A stretch of DNA of 64,000 bases. Origin: YA12-FULL-51-18 sp041665305 (GTDB lineage Bacteria; Elusimicrobiota; Elusimicrobia; Elusimicrobiales; UBA9959). The stretch spans positions 17,006 to 81,005 of the forward strand of contig JBAYJD010000006.1 of assembly GCA_041665305.1 (NCBI GenBank). Reading direction: 5' to 3'. Shown here piece by piece: positions 1 to 9,266 of this stretch; positions within the stretch are counted from its first letter, which is position 1, and each line of letters opens with the position of its first letter. The translations under genes and the position numbers were made by a program. Under the pieces are notes generated by a model, which was not told where the DNA came from, searched no databases, and saw only the letters and a list, made by a program, of their open reading frames with translations.

Positions 1-1
1 C

Positions 2-832
2 TCAAGCCTTGACGGAGCAGCCGTAGTGGCGGTCAGGATCAAAGGCGCCAGGCACGAATACGCCACCGTGAACGGGGTGCAGGAGGACGTCATCAACATC
101 CTGTTGAACCTTAAGAAGCTGCGCGTGAGGCTTATCGGCGACGGCCCGGAGACGCTGCTGCTGTCGGTCCACGGCAAAAAAGAGGTCAGGGGCTCCGACA
201 TCCGCGAAAACGCCAATGTGGAGATCATCAACAAGGAACTGGTCATAGCCCATGTCGAATCCGGAGCGGCTTTTGAAGTCGAACTGGAAGTCGCACGCGG
301 CGCCGGTTACCTGACCTCGGAAGAGATCAGGTCCCGCATGAACCTGCCCGCGGATTTTATCCCGATGGACGCGCTTTTTTCCCCCATACAGAAAGTCCAC
401 TACAATGTGGAGAACGCCCGCGTCGGACAGCGGACCGACTATGACAGGCTGGTCCTTGAGATCTGGACCGACGGCAGCATAAGCCCCTCGGACGCCGTGA
501 ACCAGACCGCGTCGCTGCTGCGCCGCTCCATCATACCGTTCCTGCCGGAAGCGGAGGCCGCTTCCGAGCCCGCCAAAGCCGCGGGTTCCGCCGACTCCGG
601 CGAAAAGAGCGCGGAGCTTAAAGGCACGCTGGACCAGGGCGTGGAGATGATCGAACTCTCCTCCAGGGCCTCCAACTGCCTTAAAGTCGCCGGCATCCGC
701 ACCATCGGCGAGCTTGTGGGCAGGACCGAGGACGACCTGCTGGCCGTCAAGAATTTCGGCAAGAAATCTCTTGACGAGATCAAGGACAAGCTCAAAGAAA
801 TGGGCCTTGAACTCGGCATGAAGGTGGAGTAA
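2..832 (+). CDS. rpoA: RNA polymerase subunit alpha (5' truncated)
   Basis: Alpha subunit of DNA-dependent RNA polymerase, which nucleates core assembly and contacts activators and UP elements. The reading frame is open to the window edge; its first codons (SSLDGAAV) match the conserved SSMPGCAV-type start of the alpha N-terminal domain, so the gene begins upstream and the GTG at 26 is internal. The insert domain and the second half of the N-terminal domain follow (SPIQKVHYNVENARVGQRTDYD). After an Ala/Glu-rich linker (about residues 180-205) comes the C-terminal domain with SSRASNCLKVAGIRTIGEL and FGKKSLDEIKDKL, the DNA/UP-element binding helix-hairpin-helix region. rplQ follows after 18 nt, the usual bacterial order. 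Confidence 0.97.
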   Translation, partial: SSLDGAAVVAVRIKGARHEYATVNGVQEDVINILLNLKKLRVRLIGDGPETLLLSVHGKKEVRGSDIRENANVEIINKELVIAHVESGAAFEVELEVARGAGYLTSEEIRSRMNLPADFIPMDALFSPIQKVHYNVENARVGQRTDYDRLVLEIWTDGSISPSDAVNQTASLLRRSIIPFLPEAEAASEPAKAAGSADSGEKSAELKGTLDQGVEMIELSSRASNCLKVAGIRTIGELVGRTEDDLLAVKNFGKKSLDEIKDKLKEMGLELGMKVE

Positions 833-850
833 CCTCCAAAAGGACGGTTT

Positions 851-1195
851 ATGATAAAAAATCTCGGACATAGAAAACTTTCAAAAACAGGTTCGCACAG
901 GCGCGCTATGTTTTCCAATATGGCGACCAGCCTGCTCATGCATGAAAAGATAAAAACCACCGTGCCCAAAGCCAGGGAGCTCCGCCGCGTGGTGGAAGGC
1001 GTTATCAACGACGCCAAGCTCGGCCGTCGGCTTGAGGTCAGGAAGATCATAAAGAGCAAGGAAGTGTATCACAAGGTGTTCGATGTGATCGCCCCCAGGT
1101 ATAAGGACCGCAAAGGCGGCTGTACCCGGATCCTGCTGCTCGGGGCAAGAAAGGGCGACGCTACCGAAGTCGCCATGATCAAACTGGTGGATTAA
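851..1195 (+). CDS. rplQ: 50S ribosomal protein L17
   Basis: Large-subunit ribosomal protein near the exit-tunnel region. At 114 residues it has the typical length, opening with MIKNLGHRKLSKTGSHRRAM, the family signature, and later the conserved basic stretch PRYKDRKGGCTRIL. The ATG is preceded by an AAAGGA Shine-Dalgarno about 8 nt upstream. It lies immediately after rpoA and ends two bases before mreB, so it probably shares the ribosomal operon transcript and may couple mreB expression to it. Confidence 0.97.
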   Translation: MIKNLGHRKLSKTGSHRRAMFSNMATSLLMHEKIKTTVPKARELRRVVEGVINDAKLGRRLEVRKIIKSKEVYHKVFDVIAPRYKDRKGGCTRILLLGARKGDATEVAMIKLVD

Positions 1196-1197
1196 TA

Positions 1198-2235
1198 ATG
1201 TTCGATTATTTCTTCAGCCTTTTTTCCAACGACATCGGCATAGACCTGGGGACGGCCAACACCCTCGTTTATGTCAAAGGCAAGGGCATCGTGCTGCGCG
1301 AGCCTTCCGTGGTCGCTATCGATAAAAGCAGGAGAAAAGTGCTGGCCGTGGGCTCGGAGGCCAAACTGATGCTGGGCCGCACGCCCTCGAATATCACCGC
1401 CGTGAGGCCTTTGCGCAACGGCGTTATCGCGGACTTCGAAGTTACGCAGGAAATGATAAAGTATTTCATCAGGAAGGTGCATAACAGGCGCAGCCTGCTG
1501 CATCCCAGGATAGTTATAGGCATCCCTTCAGGCATCACCGAAGTCGAGAAGCGCGCCGTGCAGGAATCGGCCGAGCAGGCGGGCGCCCGGGAAGTTTATC
1601 TCATTGAGGAGCCCATGGCCGCGGCCATAGGTTCCGAGCTCCCTGTTTCCGAGCCGCACGGCAGCATGATCTGCGACATCGGCGGCGGCACCACCGAAGT
1701 CGCCGTTATTTCGCTCGGGGGGATGGTCGTGGCGAAGTCCCTCGATGTCGCCGGCGACGAGATGGACGATTGTATAGTGCAATATTTCAGGAGAAAGCAT
1801 AATCTGGTGATAGGCGAAACTACCGCGGAAGAAGTTAAGATACAGATCGGATCGGTTTTCCCGTTGAAGGAAGAAAAGACCATCGAGGTCAAGGGTAGAG
1901 ATCAGGCAAAAGGCCTGCCCAAAACGATTCTTGTCACATCGGAAGAGATCAGACAGGCTCTCATGGAGCCCGTCCAGCTCATCGTCGATGTCATTAAGCA
2001 GGTTTTAGAAGAAACCCCGCCCGAACTTTCTTCCGACCTTGTGGACAGGGGCATGGTCCTTGCCGGCGGCGGCTCCCTGTTGAGGGGCTTTCCCGAACTT
2101 ATCAGGCAGGAAACCGAGCTGCCGGTCCACAGGGCGGCCGATCCGCTCAGCTGTGTCGCCTTAGGCTGCGGCAAGTACCTTGAAGAACTGGATAAGATAC
2201 AGCAGAGACCCGATTTTTTGAAGTCATACCGCTAA
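1198..2235 (+). CDS. mreB: Rod-shape determining actin homologue MreB
   Basis: Cytoskeletal ATPase whose membrane-bound filaments direct lateral wall synthesis by the RodA/PBP2 complex. Actin-fold signatures are visible: phosphate-1 loop IGIDLGTANTLVYVKGKG near the N-terminus, phosphate-2 loop CDIGGGTTEVAVISLGG near residue 160, and adenosine motif LAGGGSLLRGF near residue 290. Length 345 is normal. The N-terminal MFDYFFSLFSND could act as a membrane-binding helix (inference). The start lies 2 nt after the rplQ stop, suggesting translational coupling; mreC follows after a 109-nt gap. Confidence 0.97.
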   Translation: MFDYFFSLFSNDIGIDLGTANTLVYVKGKGIVLREPSVVAIDKSRRKVLAVGSEAKLMLGRTPSNITAVRPLRNGVIADFEVTQEMIKYFIRKVHNRRSLLHPRIVIGIPSGITEVEKRAVQESAEQAGAREVYLIEEPMAAAIGSELPVSEPHGSMICDIGGGTTEVAVISLGGMVVAKSLDVAGDEMDDCIVQYFRRKHNLVIGETTAEEVKIQIGSVFPLKEEKTIEVKGRDQAKGLPKTILVTSEEIRQALMEPVQLIVDVIKQVLEETPPELSSDLVDRGMVLAGGGSLLRGFPELIRQETELPVHRAADPLSCVALGCGKYLEELDKIQQRPDFLKSYR

Positions 2236-2344
2236 CTGGAAGCGCTGAAGTCTTTCTCGCACAGCTTTATCCCGACGGCCGTTCCGCGGCCGCGCGCTTC
2301 CGGGTTCACGACAAGATCGAGTCTCCCATTCAGAGGGACGGCTT

Positions 2345-3205
2345 ATGAACAGGGAAAAAGACATGGCAAATTATGTCGCCGTCTTTTTCGTATTTATTTC
2401 TTCGCTGCTTCTTCTTTTTCCTTCCACCAGGATAGCGCAGACAGTCCGCATTTTTGTCAGCTACAGCCTTTATCCGTCGCTCCATTACGGGGCGAAATAC
2501 GATTATTTTGTCCGCAATGTCCCCGGCAATTTTCTCAATATCTTAAAGACCGACCAGGAAAACCGCGTTCTGGCCGGCAGGATAAAGGAACTGGAGATCT
2601 CCATAAAAGCCGCCCAGGCCGTCGAGGAGGAGAATCTCCGCCTTACCTCCGAACTGGAACTTTCGCGCAATCTGGCCCTTAAAGGCGTCTGGGCGCGGGT
2701 CGTAAACAAGAATCCCCAGGACTGGTACGGCGCTTTTTTTATAAACAAGGGCGCCCGGGACGGGATCGCTCCCAACGCCACGGTGGTCGGGTTCGAGAGC
2801 GGCCGCGCGGGCCTGGCCGGGCGCGTTCTTGAGGTTTATCAGGATTTTTCAAAGGTGCTGCTGATCACCAACAGCGTTTCGTCGGTGATCTGTTCGCTTC
2901 CGGGGGCCAGTTTCGAAGGTTTGGCCGAGGGGCGCGGCACCTGGCTGCTGAAGATGAATTATATCCCGGAGGGTTCCGAGATCGCGGAAGGGATGGAGCT
3001 CGTGACTTCTCCCGGAGGGCTGTTGTTCCCCCAGGGCCTGCCGGTGGGCCGGGTGAGGAAAGTCCATCCCAAGGAATCCTTCATGAATTTTATAACCGCC
3101 GATGTAGCGCCGATCATAACGGTCAACGCGCTTAAAGAGGTTTACATCGTGAATAGGGACCTCCCGTCGGACCTGGCGGGACTTTCGGAGATCCTGAAAA
3201 AATGA
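2345..3205 (+). CDS. mreC: Rod-shape determining protein MreC
   Basis: Periplasmic scaffold linking MreB to the elongation synthases and activating PBP2. The 286-residue protein has one N-terminal membrane helix (about residues 10-30), a coiled-coil region rich in Glu/Lys (about 70-105), and the beta-barrel MreC core (WYGAFFINKGARDGIAPNATVV, with a later GLLFPQGLPVGRV). The ATG at 2345 has AGAGGG 8 nt upstream; a second ATG six codons in is less well placed. Its stop overlaps the mreD start in ATGA fashion, so the two are translated together. Confidence 0.95.
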   Translation: MNREKDMANYVAVFFVFISSLLLLFPSTRIAQTVRIFVSYSLYPSLHYGAKYDYFVRNVPGNFLNILKTDQENRVLAGRIKELEISIKAAQAVEEENLRLTSELELSRNLALKGVWARVVNKNPQDWYGAFFINKGARDGIAPNATVVGFESGRAGLAGRVLEVYQDFSKVLLITNSVSSVICSLPGASFEGLAEGRGTWLLKMNYIPEGSEIAEGMELVTSPGGLLFPQGLPVGRVRKVHPKESFMNFITADVAPIITVNALKEVYIVNRDLPSDLAGLSEILKK

Positions 3206-3681
3206 GCGTAATAGGCGATATCCTGCTGTACTTTTTTACCGGAGTCCTCTACTGGTGGTGGACCGCCAATCTTTCCGTTTTCGGACTGGCGCCCGATCTT
3301 ATTTTTACGGCGGCGCTGGCGGCCGCGATCATAGCCCGCCCGGTCAAGGCCCTGATCTACTGTTTTTCCTTCGGGATCTGCCTGGACATGCTCGGGTCCA
3401 ATCTGTTCGGGGGTTACGCGCTGACCTATACGCTCATGGCCTACGGGATCTATATCATGAAACGCCATCTCGACCTGGTCAGCCCTTTTTCACAGGTGGT
3501 CGCGGCGCTGACGCTGACGGTGGTCTCCATGCTGTTCTATCAGGGGCTGTCGCTGACGCTGGCCAAGATAAATCCGCTGCAGCTGAAAGCGTTCCTGGTC
3601 GAGCCTTTTCTTAACGCGCTCCTGGCTCCCGTGGTGTTTTATTTTTTCACGCAGCTTAAAAGAAGATTCGATCTGTTATGA
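3202..3681 (+). CDS. mreD: Rod-shape determining membrane protein MreD
   Basis: Small polytopic inner-membrane protein of the elongasome. The 159 residues form about five hydrophobic segments with short basic loops and a basic C-terminus (QLKRRFDLL), as in the MreD family. The sequence is poorly conserved, as is usual for MreD, so the call rests on topology, length and position between mreC (4-nt overlap) and mrdA. A 34-codon ORF begins in an ATGA overlap with its stop. Confidence 0.88.
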   Translation: MSVIGDILLYFFTGVLYWWWTANLSVFGLAPDLIFTAALAAAIIARPVKALIYCFSFGICLDMLGSNLFGGYALTYTLMAYGIYIMKRHLDLVSPFSQVVAALTLTVVSMLFYQGLSLTLAKINPLQLKAFLVEPFLNALLAPVVFYFFTQLKRRFDLL

Positions 3682-3782
3682 GCCTGTCCGAGATAAGCAA
3701 TTTCGCCCGCGAGCGCCGATGCCGGTTTGCGCCGCGGCGCCGCGGAATTTACAGGCTCCTGCTGACGGCCTCATATGATTGA
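3678..3782 (+). CDS. Possible 34-residue ORF bridging mreD and mrdA
   Basis: A 34-codon frame starts at the ATG that overlaps the mreD stop (ATGA) and ends in a TGA that overlaps the mrdA start region (ATGATTGA). The product would be Arg-rich, with the middle reading RERRCRFAPRRRGIYR. No family is recognised. The double overlap would let ribosomes pass from mreD to mrdA, so it may be a coupling device rather than a functional peptide. The gap may instead simply be non-coding. Confidence 0.3.
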   Translation: MSLSEISNFARERRCRFAPRRRGIYRLLLTASYD

Positions 3783-5628
3783 ACGCGGGATCTCGCAGGA
3801 CAGGATGGACCTCCTATGGGGGCTCGTCGCGGCTGTAAGCCTGGTCTTCGCCATCCGGTTCGTCAACCTCCAGATCCTTATGCACACCCATTACCGGGAG
3901 ATCGCGGAACGGAACAGGACCCAGGTCCTGCCGCAGGCCGCTCCCCGGGGGCGGATCTATACCAGGGATTCGGCCGCGGTGGCCACGAACAAACCCTCCT
4001 TCAGCCTTATCTATTTTCCCGGGCAGGTCAAATCCGCGGACGACATGGACCGGATGGCCCTCAGTCTCTCGCGGCGCCTGAACATCCCGTTCGACACTCT
4101 TCTCGCAGGGCTTCACAGGGCGGTTAAAAAAGGCGCTCCCATGCGGCTGGCCGAGAACCTCTCTTCAAAGGCGATGTTCACCCTTTCCGAACTTAAGACC
4201 ATGTATTCCGGCATAGACATAGTCGTGGAAGCCCGGCGGTATTATCCTTTCGGCAATTACCTGAGCCACCTGACCGGCTATATCAGCAAGATGGACGCCA
4301 GGGAGTGGTCCGTCTACGGAAAGGATAAGAACTACGGGCTTGACGCGCGCGTCGGCAAGGCCGGGCTGGAAAAAATGTACGAAAAAGACCTTAAGGGAAA
4401 GGACGGCGGGATCTACCTCGAAGTCGATTCAAGGGGAAAGCTCAGCCGCATCCTGGAAAGCCGGAAATGGAGGCCGGGGTCCGATATCTACCTTACCATA
4501 GATTCCAAGATCCAGTCCGCGGCCGAGGAGGGCCTGAAAAAATCCAACACCGGCAAAGGCGCCGTGGTGGCCCTCGACCCCAGGTCCGGGGCGGTGCTGG
4601 CCATGGCCTCCATGCCGGACTACGATCCGAACCGCTTCGTTTCCTATTCCGACGAAAAGACGGCCGATAATCTGAAAGAGCTGCCGGAGTTCAATGTGGC
4701 CGTGCAGGGCACCTACCCGCCGGCCTCCACCTTCAAGATCATCAGTTCTATAGCCGGGCTCGATTCGGGCAAAGTGGACCCGTCCGAGACATTTTTCTGC
4801 CCCGGCTGGTTCGACGCAGGTAACCGTATCTTCAAATGCTGGGAAAAAAAAGGTCACGGGAAAGTGGATTTTTTGAAGGGCATGGCCAAATCCTGCGATG
4901 TCTATTATTACAATCTGGGGATCAAGACCGGCCCGCTGAACATAGAGAAATACGCCCGCATGTTCAGGCTCGGCGTGCCCACCGGCATTCCGCTGCCGGA
5001 CGAAAAAAGCGGGAATGTCTTCGGCCCCAGCAAGCGGGCCGCCAGGAAAAGTTACTGGTTCATAGGCGACACGCTGAACCTCAGCATCGGCCAGGGCGAG
5101 ACGCTGGTGACCCCGATCCAGATGGCGCAGGTCGCAGCGTCCGTCGCCGGCCGCGGGGCGTTCTGGCGGCCGTACTATGTGGACCGCGTGATCGACGCCG
5201 ACGGACAGCTCTCGTTCAAAAGCAAGCCGGAAAAGATCTCGCAGGTGGAGCTTAAGGACAGCACCTGGGCGCTTATCAAGGACGGCATGAAGGAAGTGAC
5301 GATGGAGGGGGGCACCGGGCAGACCGTCAAGATAGACGGGGTGGAGATCTTCGGGAAGACGGGGACGGCCCAGACTTCGCGCGGCAAGGACCACGCCTGG
5401 TTCGTGGCCTACGCCCAGCTGCCCGGCGGAGAACCGGAGATCGCGGTGTCCGTCCTGGTGGAGCACGGGGAGCACGGGGCGTCCTCCTGCGTGCCTATAG
5501 CGAAGGAAGTTCTCCTCGCCGCTTTTAAAAGCCGGCTGCCGGCCGGCCGTACGGCGGTGAAAACCCAGCCGGCCGCCCCCGGCCCGGCCCCGGCCCGGCC
5601 GGCCGGAACGAAGGGGGAAGGGTTATGA
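3775..5628 (+). CDS. mrdA: Penicillin-binding protein 2 (elongation transpeptidase)
   Basis: Class B PBP, the D,D-transpeptidase partner of RodA in lateral wall synthesis. An N-terminal membrane helix (about 12-33) is followed by the pedestal domain with the RGRIYTRDS motif, then the transpeptidase domain. Catalytic motifs are complete: STFK at 318-321 (nucleophile Ser318), an SCD in the SxN position (SCDVYYYNLG), and KTG at 528-530 (FGKTGTAQTS). The C-terminus carries a Pro/Ala-rich tail of about 30 residues. The SxN motif reads SCD, as in many PBP2 proteins. Its stop overlaps rodA by 4 nt. Confidence 0.96.
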   Translation: MIERGISQDRMDLLWGLVAAVSLVFAIRFVNLQILMHTHYREIAERNRTQVLPQAAPRGRIYTRDSAAVATNKPSFSLIYFPGQVKSADDMDRMALSLSRRLNIPFDTLLAGLHRAVKKGAPMRLAENLSSKAMFTLSELKTMYSGIDIVVEARRYYPFGNYLSHLTGYISKMDAREWSVYGKDKNYGLDARVGKAGLEKMYEKDLKGKDGGIYLEVDSRGKLSRILESRKWRPGSDIYLTIDSKIQSAAEEGLKKSNTGKGAVVALDPRSGAVLAMASMPDYDPNRFVSYSDEKTADNLKELPEFNVAVQGTYPPASTFKIISSIAGLDSGKVDPSETFFCPGWFDAGNRIFKCWEKKGHGKVDFLKGMAKSCDVYYYNLGIKTGPLNIEKYARMFRLGVPTGIPLPDEKSGNVFGPSKRAARKSYWFIGDTLNLSIGQGETLVTPIQMAQVAASVAGRGAFWRPYYVDRVIDADGQLSFKSKPEKISQVELKDSTWALIKDGMKEVTMEGGTGQTVKIDGVEIFGKTGTAQTSRGKDHAWFVAYAQLPGGEPEIAVSVLVEHGEHGASSCVPIAKEVLLAAFKSRLPAGRTAVKTQPAAPGPAPARPAGTKGEGL

Positions 5629-6965
5629 TCTTTACCCCCCATACCGGCCTTAAAAAGAACCGCATGGACTGGCTGCTTTTTTTCTCGGTCCTGATCCTTA
5701 TCACGATCGGCACCCTTGCCATCTTCTCCTCAGTGGCCGTCCTGCCGCACCAGTTCCGGATAGTCAGGACGCACCTGATCGCCATTCCGCTCGGGTTCGC
5801 GGTCTTCGCCGCCGTGTGGAGCCTGAACTACCAGATCTTCCAGGACCAGTGGAAGTTCGTCTACGGCGCGGTGCTGCTTTCCCTCATCGGCGTGCTGGTC
5901 TTCGGCGTGATCGACAAGGGGTCCAGGTCCTGGTACCGCCTGCCGTTCTTTTCGATCCAGCCCTCCGAATTCGCCAGGATCGGCCTGATACTCGTGCTGG
6001 CGAATTACCTGGATAAAAGGATCGGCAAGATCAAAGAATTCTCCGTGGTGCTCGGCGCCCTGATGCTCAGCCTGCCGGTATTCTTCCTGCTGATCAAACA
6101 GCCGGATTTTTCGGCCATTCTGATAACGCTGCCCGTGGTGCTGATCATGTTGTACGCGGCCGGGGCCAACCTGTTCCATCTTTCCGTCATCCTGGGCTAC
6201 AGTTTCATCTCCGCGCTTTTCCCTATCCTGTGGACCATTATCAACCTGAACCCGGAACTTCTGGACAGCCAGCTGGTGAGCTATTTCTTCCATCTTTCGG
6301 ATTTCAGCTGGAGCGCCCTTTCCTTCGTTCTCGGCGTGGGTCTGTCCGCCTACCTCCTTTGGGTGCTGTCCGTGAAGCTTTATTCCAATATTTCCGGCGT
6401 GTTCTTCGGAGGGGCGGCCCTGGTGCTCGTCCTGGGTTTCTTTTCCGGAGTGATGGTGAAACACCAGATGAAGGAGTATCAGCAGAAACGGCTGGAGGTC
6501 TTCCTGTCCCCGGAATCGGATCCCAAGGGCGCGGGTTACAATCTGCTGCAGGCCCGCATCGCGATAGGCTCCGGCGGGGTGTTGGGGAAGGGGATCTTTT
6601 CCGGAACCCAGTCGCGCCTGGGGTTCATTCCCGAGCGGCACACCGACTTCATCCTCGCGGTAGTGGGGGAGGAAATGGGGTTCTGGGGCGCCATGCTGGT
6701 CATGGGCCTTTATGTCGTGCTCCTGAGACGGATACGGGCCTGCGCCAATCTCGCGCGGGACAGGTTCGGCTACCTGGTCAACTGCGGCATCTTCGGCATG
6801 TTCATGGTGTATTTTTTTATAAATTTCGGCATGCTGCTGGGTTTGATCCCCGTGGCTGGAGTCCCGCTCCCGCTGCTTTCATACGGCGGTTCGAATCTCG
6901 TGGCCACGCTGTTGTCGCTTGGCCTGGTGCAGTCCATTTACGCCAGGCGCTACGCGCTGGTGTAG
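5625..6965 (+). CDS. rodA: Rod-shape glycan polymerase RodA (SEDS family)
   Basis: SEDS peptidoglycan glycosyltransferase that polymerises lipid II with PBP2. The 446-residue protein has about ten or more membrane helices. Conserved SEDS segments include YRLPFFSIQPSEFARI, KQPDFSAILITLPV (DxxS/T-type loop), the extracytoplasmic SPESDPKGAGYNLLQARIAI, FIPERHTDFILAVVGEEMGF and the C-terminal PVAGVPLPLLSYGGSNL. A short extra pair of helices in the middle (about 190-260) makes it somewhat longer than the usual 370-400 residues. The start is in an ATGA overlap with mrdA. Confidence 0.95.
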   Translation: MIFTPHTGLKKNRMDWLLFFSVLILITIGTLAIFSSVAVLPHQFRIVRTHLIAIPLGFAVFAAVWSLNYQIFQDQWKFVYGAVLLSLIGVLVFGVIDKGSRSWYRLPFFSIQPSEFARIGLILVLANYLDKRIGKIKEFSVVLGALMLSLPVFFLLIKQPDFSAILITLPVVLIMLYAAGANLFHLSVILGYSFISALFPILWTIINLNPELLDSQLVSYFFHLSDFSWSALSFVLGVGLSAYLLWVLSVKLYSNISGVFFGGAALVLVLGFFSGVMVKHQMKEYQQKRLEVFLSPESDPKGAGYNLLQARIAIGSGGVLGKGIFSGTQSRLGFIPERHTDFILAVVGEEMGFWGAMLVMGLYVVLLRRIRACANLARDRFGYLVNCGIFGMFMVYFFINFGMLLGLIPVAGVPLPLLSYGGSNLVATLLSLGLVQSIYARRYALV

Positions 6966-7046
6966 GCCCGGCGTAAAAATTTCACCGCCGCGGCGGCCGG
7001 GGTTAAAGTGCGGGAAGATGCGAAAAGGACGTTCGGACGGTAACTT

Positions 7047-7733
7047 ATGGTCGCTGAGAATGTGGCTAAATGCAGAATGCGGCTCAGGTTCGCGCGGCTT
7101 GAAGGAGCGGCGGGATTTTCGCATCTGGAACAGATAAGAGCGTTGCGGGAGCTGGCCGCCGGCTCGGGCCTGGACTGTATGGCGGCCGCGCACGGAAAGG
7201 CCCTGGTCCCCAAGATGGCTTTCGGTCCGGCGCTTCCCCAGGGTTACGGGAGCCGCTGCGAGTACGCCGACCTTTACCTCGCCCAGCCCTGCGCGCAGTC
7301 CGTGGCCAGGGCGAAATTGGAGGCGGCGGCAACGGGACCGTTCGTGCTCCTGTCGGTCAAAAGGGTCCCTGTTTTTTTCCCGTCCATCGAGGCCAGCGTC
7401 AGCGCGGCCGGATACCTTGTGGAGGCGGATTTCAAAGGGAAGCTCTCCCGGGAAGCTATCGACGCGTTCTTCGCGCGGTCGAGCGCGCCGTATGTGAACA
7501 TGAAGCCGAAGGGCGCCGCGGCGGAGACCATCGACGCACGGCCGCTGGTCCTGGGCGCGGACCTGGACGCCGCAGCCGGCGTACTGCGCCTGACCTTGAA
7601 ACTTGAACCAGGAAAGAACATCAGGCCCGAAGCCGCGGCGGGCGTAATGGCCGGCCGGGAACTGGCTATAAAAAAAGTGGTAAGGGAAGAACTATACTGG
7701 CTTGATTCGCAGGGGAAGCTGGAAGCGCTTTAA
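7047..7733 (+). CDS. DUF2344 protein (TIGR03936-type)
   Basis: A 228-residue protein matching the DUF2344 pattern: RMRLRFARLEGAAGFSHLEQ at the start, then PKMAFGPALPQGYGSRCEYA (the family form being KPRISFGPALPVGVES-E-D). In many bacteria this domain is fused to the C-terminus of a TIGR03960 radical-SAM protein and lies next to RNase E/G; its function is unknown. Here it stands alone, without the radical-SAM part, 45 nt before rng. It may act with RNase G or in tRNA/rRNA modification (inference from context). Confidence 0.8.
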   Translation: MVAENVAKCRMRLRFARLEGAAGFSHLEQIRALRELAAGSGLDCMAAAHGKALVPKMAFGPALPQGYGSRCEYADLYLAQPCAQSVARAKLEAAATGPFVLLSVKRVPVFFPSIEASVSAAGYLVEADFKGKLSREAIDAFFARSSAPYVNMKPKGAAAETIDARPLVLGADLDAAAGVLRLTLKLEPGKNIRPEAAAGVMAGRELAIKKVVREELYWLDSQGKLEAL

Positions 7734-7778
7734 CACCGCGGAATTTATCGACTTAATTAAAAGGAGTTTTTTAATACT

Positions 7779-9230
7779 ATGAACAATCAGAAGACAGTAA
7801 AAAAAGAGATATTCGCCAACACCTCTTTTGAAGAGACCCGTATAGCGATCCTCGAGGACGGCCGCCTGGCGGAACTTTTCTGGGAACGCAGGAGCAACAC
7901 GAATATCGTGGGAAATATTTACAAGGCCGTGGTGGAAAACGTCCTTCCCGGCATCTCCAGCGCGTTCGTGAACATAGGCCTGGATAAGAACGCCTATATC
8001 TACATCTCGGATGTGCTGGGCGGCCAGCGCGATCCCATAGAGCGTCTGCTTAAAAAGGACCAGGAGGTCATGGTGCAGGTGACGAAGGACGCCATCGGCA
8101 CCAAGGGGATGAAGGTGACCATGGATGTTTCGCTTCCGGGCCGGTACCTGGTTTTGACCCCTTTCCAGGAATTCGTGGGAGTGTCGAAGAATATAGAAAC
8201 GCCAGATGAAAGAAAGCGCCTTTCCGAGATAGTAAGGAAGATCACCGTCGCCAACGAACTGGGCAAAAAAGGCTGCATCATGCGCACCGAGGCAGAGGGC
8301 GCGAGCGAAGAGGAACTGGAGCGCGAGCTTAAATTCCTGATGAGGCTCTGGGATTCCATCCAGAAGCGTTTCGAGACCGCGCGGCCGCCCTGCCTGCTCC
8401 ATAAGGACATGGATACCACCCTCCAGGTGGCCAGGGATATCCTGTCCGACGACGTTTCCATCTATATGCTGGACAACAAGGACGACTACCAGGACACCCT
8501 GGATTTCGTCACCAAGATCTCGCCTGACCTGAAGGAGCGCGTGAAGTATTACGACAACAAAACCCCCATCTTCAAAGCCTTCAATATCGAAAAGGGGATA
8601 GAGGAACTGCGCAAGATCAAAGTGGAGCTTCCCAACGGCGGGAGCATCATCATCCAGGAAGCCGAATCGCTGTGCGCCATCGACGTCAATACCGGCCGCT
8701 TCACCGGCAACCGCTCCCAGGAGGAGACGGTGACCATGACCAATATCGAGGCGGCGCAGGAAGTCGCCCGGCAGCTGCGTCTCAGGAACATAGGCGGCAT
8801 CATCGTCATAGATTTTATCGACATGAAAAAAGCCTCCAACCGCCATAAGGTGGTGGATGTGATGGAGCGCGCGGTGCGGCGCGACCGGGCGAAGATAAGG
8901 ATCCTGCCTATCACGCGCCTGGGCCTGGTGGAGATGACGCGCGAGCGCAAGCGCGAGAGCACCGTCAGTCTTCTTACCGAGGAGTGCCCGGAGTGCCGCG
9001 GTTCGGGCCGGGTGCTTTCAAGCGAAAGCATCAGGATCAAGATCCAGCGCGAGATCCAGAACCTTACGCTGGGCCGCCCCGGCGGAAATCTCAGGGTGGT
9101 GGTGAACCCGATGCTGATGGAAGTCCTGAAAAAGAAACAGGACCTTATAGAAAAGAACGTTCACCGCAGCGTCAAGGTGCTGTCGGACCCTTTGCTGACC
9201 TGGGAAGACTATCGGATCATTCTGGAGTAA
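7779..9230 (+). CDS. rng: Ribonuclease G/E family endoribonuclease
   Basis: Endoribonuclease for rRNA 5'-end maturation and mRNA decay. At 483 residues it is RNase G-like, lacking the long RNase E scaffold tail. Visible elements are an N-terminal S1 domain (about 35-120, GISSAFVNIGLDKNAYIYIS), the 5'-sensor/RNase-H-like region, the catalytic Mg site (CAIDVNTGRFTGNRSQEET, then IIVIDFIDM), and the Zn-link CPECRGSG near residue 408. A strong AAAAGGAG lies 13 nt before the ATG. It follows the DUF2344 gene on the same strand. Confidence 0.95.
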   Translation: MNNQKTVKKEIFANTSFEETRIAILEDGRLAELFWERRSNTNIVGNIYKAVVENVLPGISSAFVNIGLDKNAYIYISDVLGGQRDPIERLLKKDQEVMVQVTKDAIGTKGMKVTMDVSLPGRYLVLTPFQEFVGVSKNIETPDERKRLSEIVRKITVANELGKKGCIMRTEAEGASEEELERELKFLMRLWDSIQKRFETARPPCLLHKDMDTTLQVARDILSDDVSIYMLDNKDDYQDTLDFVTKISPDLKERVKYYDNKTPIFKAFNIEKGIEELRKIKVELPNGGSIIIQEAESLCAIDVNTGRFTGNRSQEETVTMTNIEAAQEVARQLRLRNIGGIIVIDFIDMKKASNRHKVVDVMERAVRRDRAKIRILPITRLGLVEMTRERKRESTVSLLTEECPECRGSGRVLSSESIRIKIQREIQNLTLGRPGGNLRVVVNPMLMEVLKKKQDLIEKNVHRSVKVLSDPLLTWEDYRIILE

Positions 9231-9266
9231 AGACGGGCGCCCACGCTTAAAATTGGAGATATTTCT

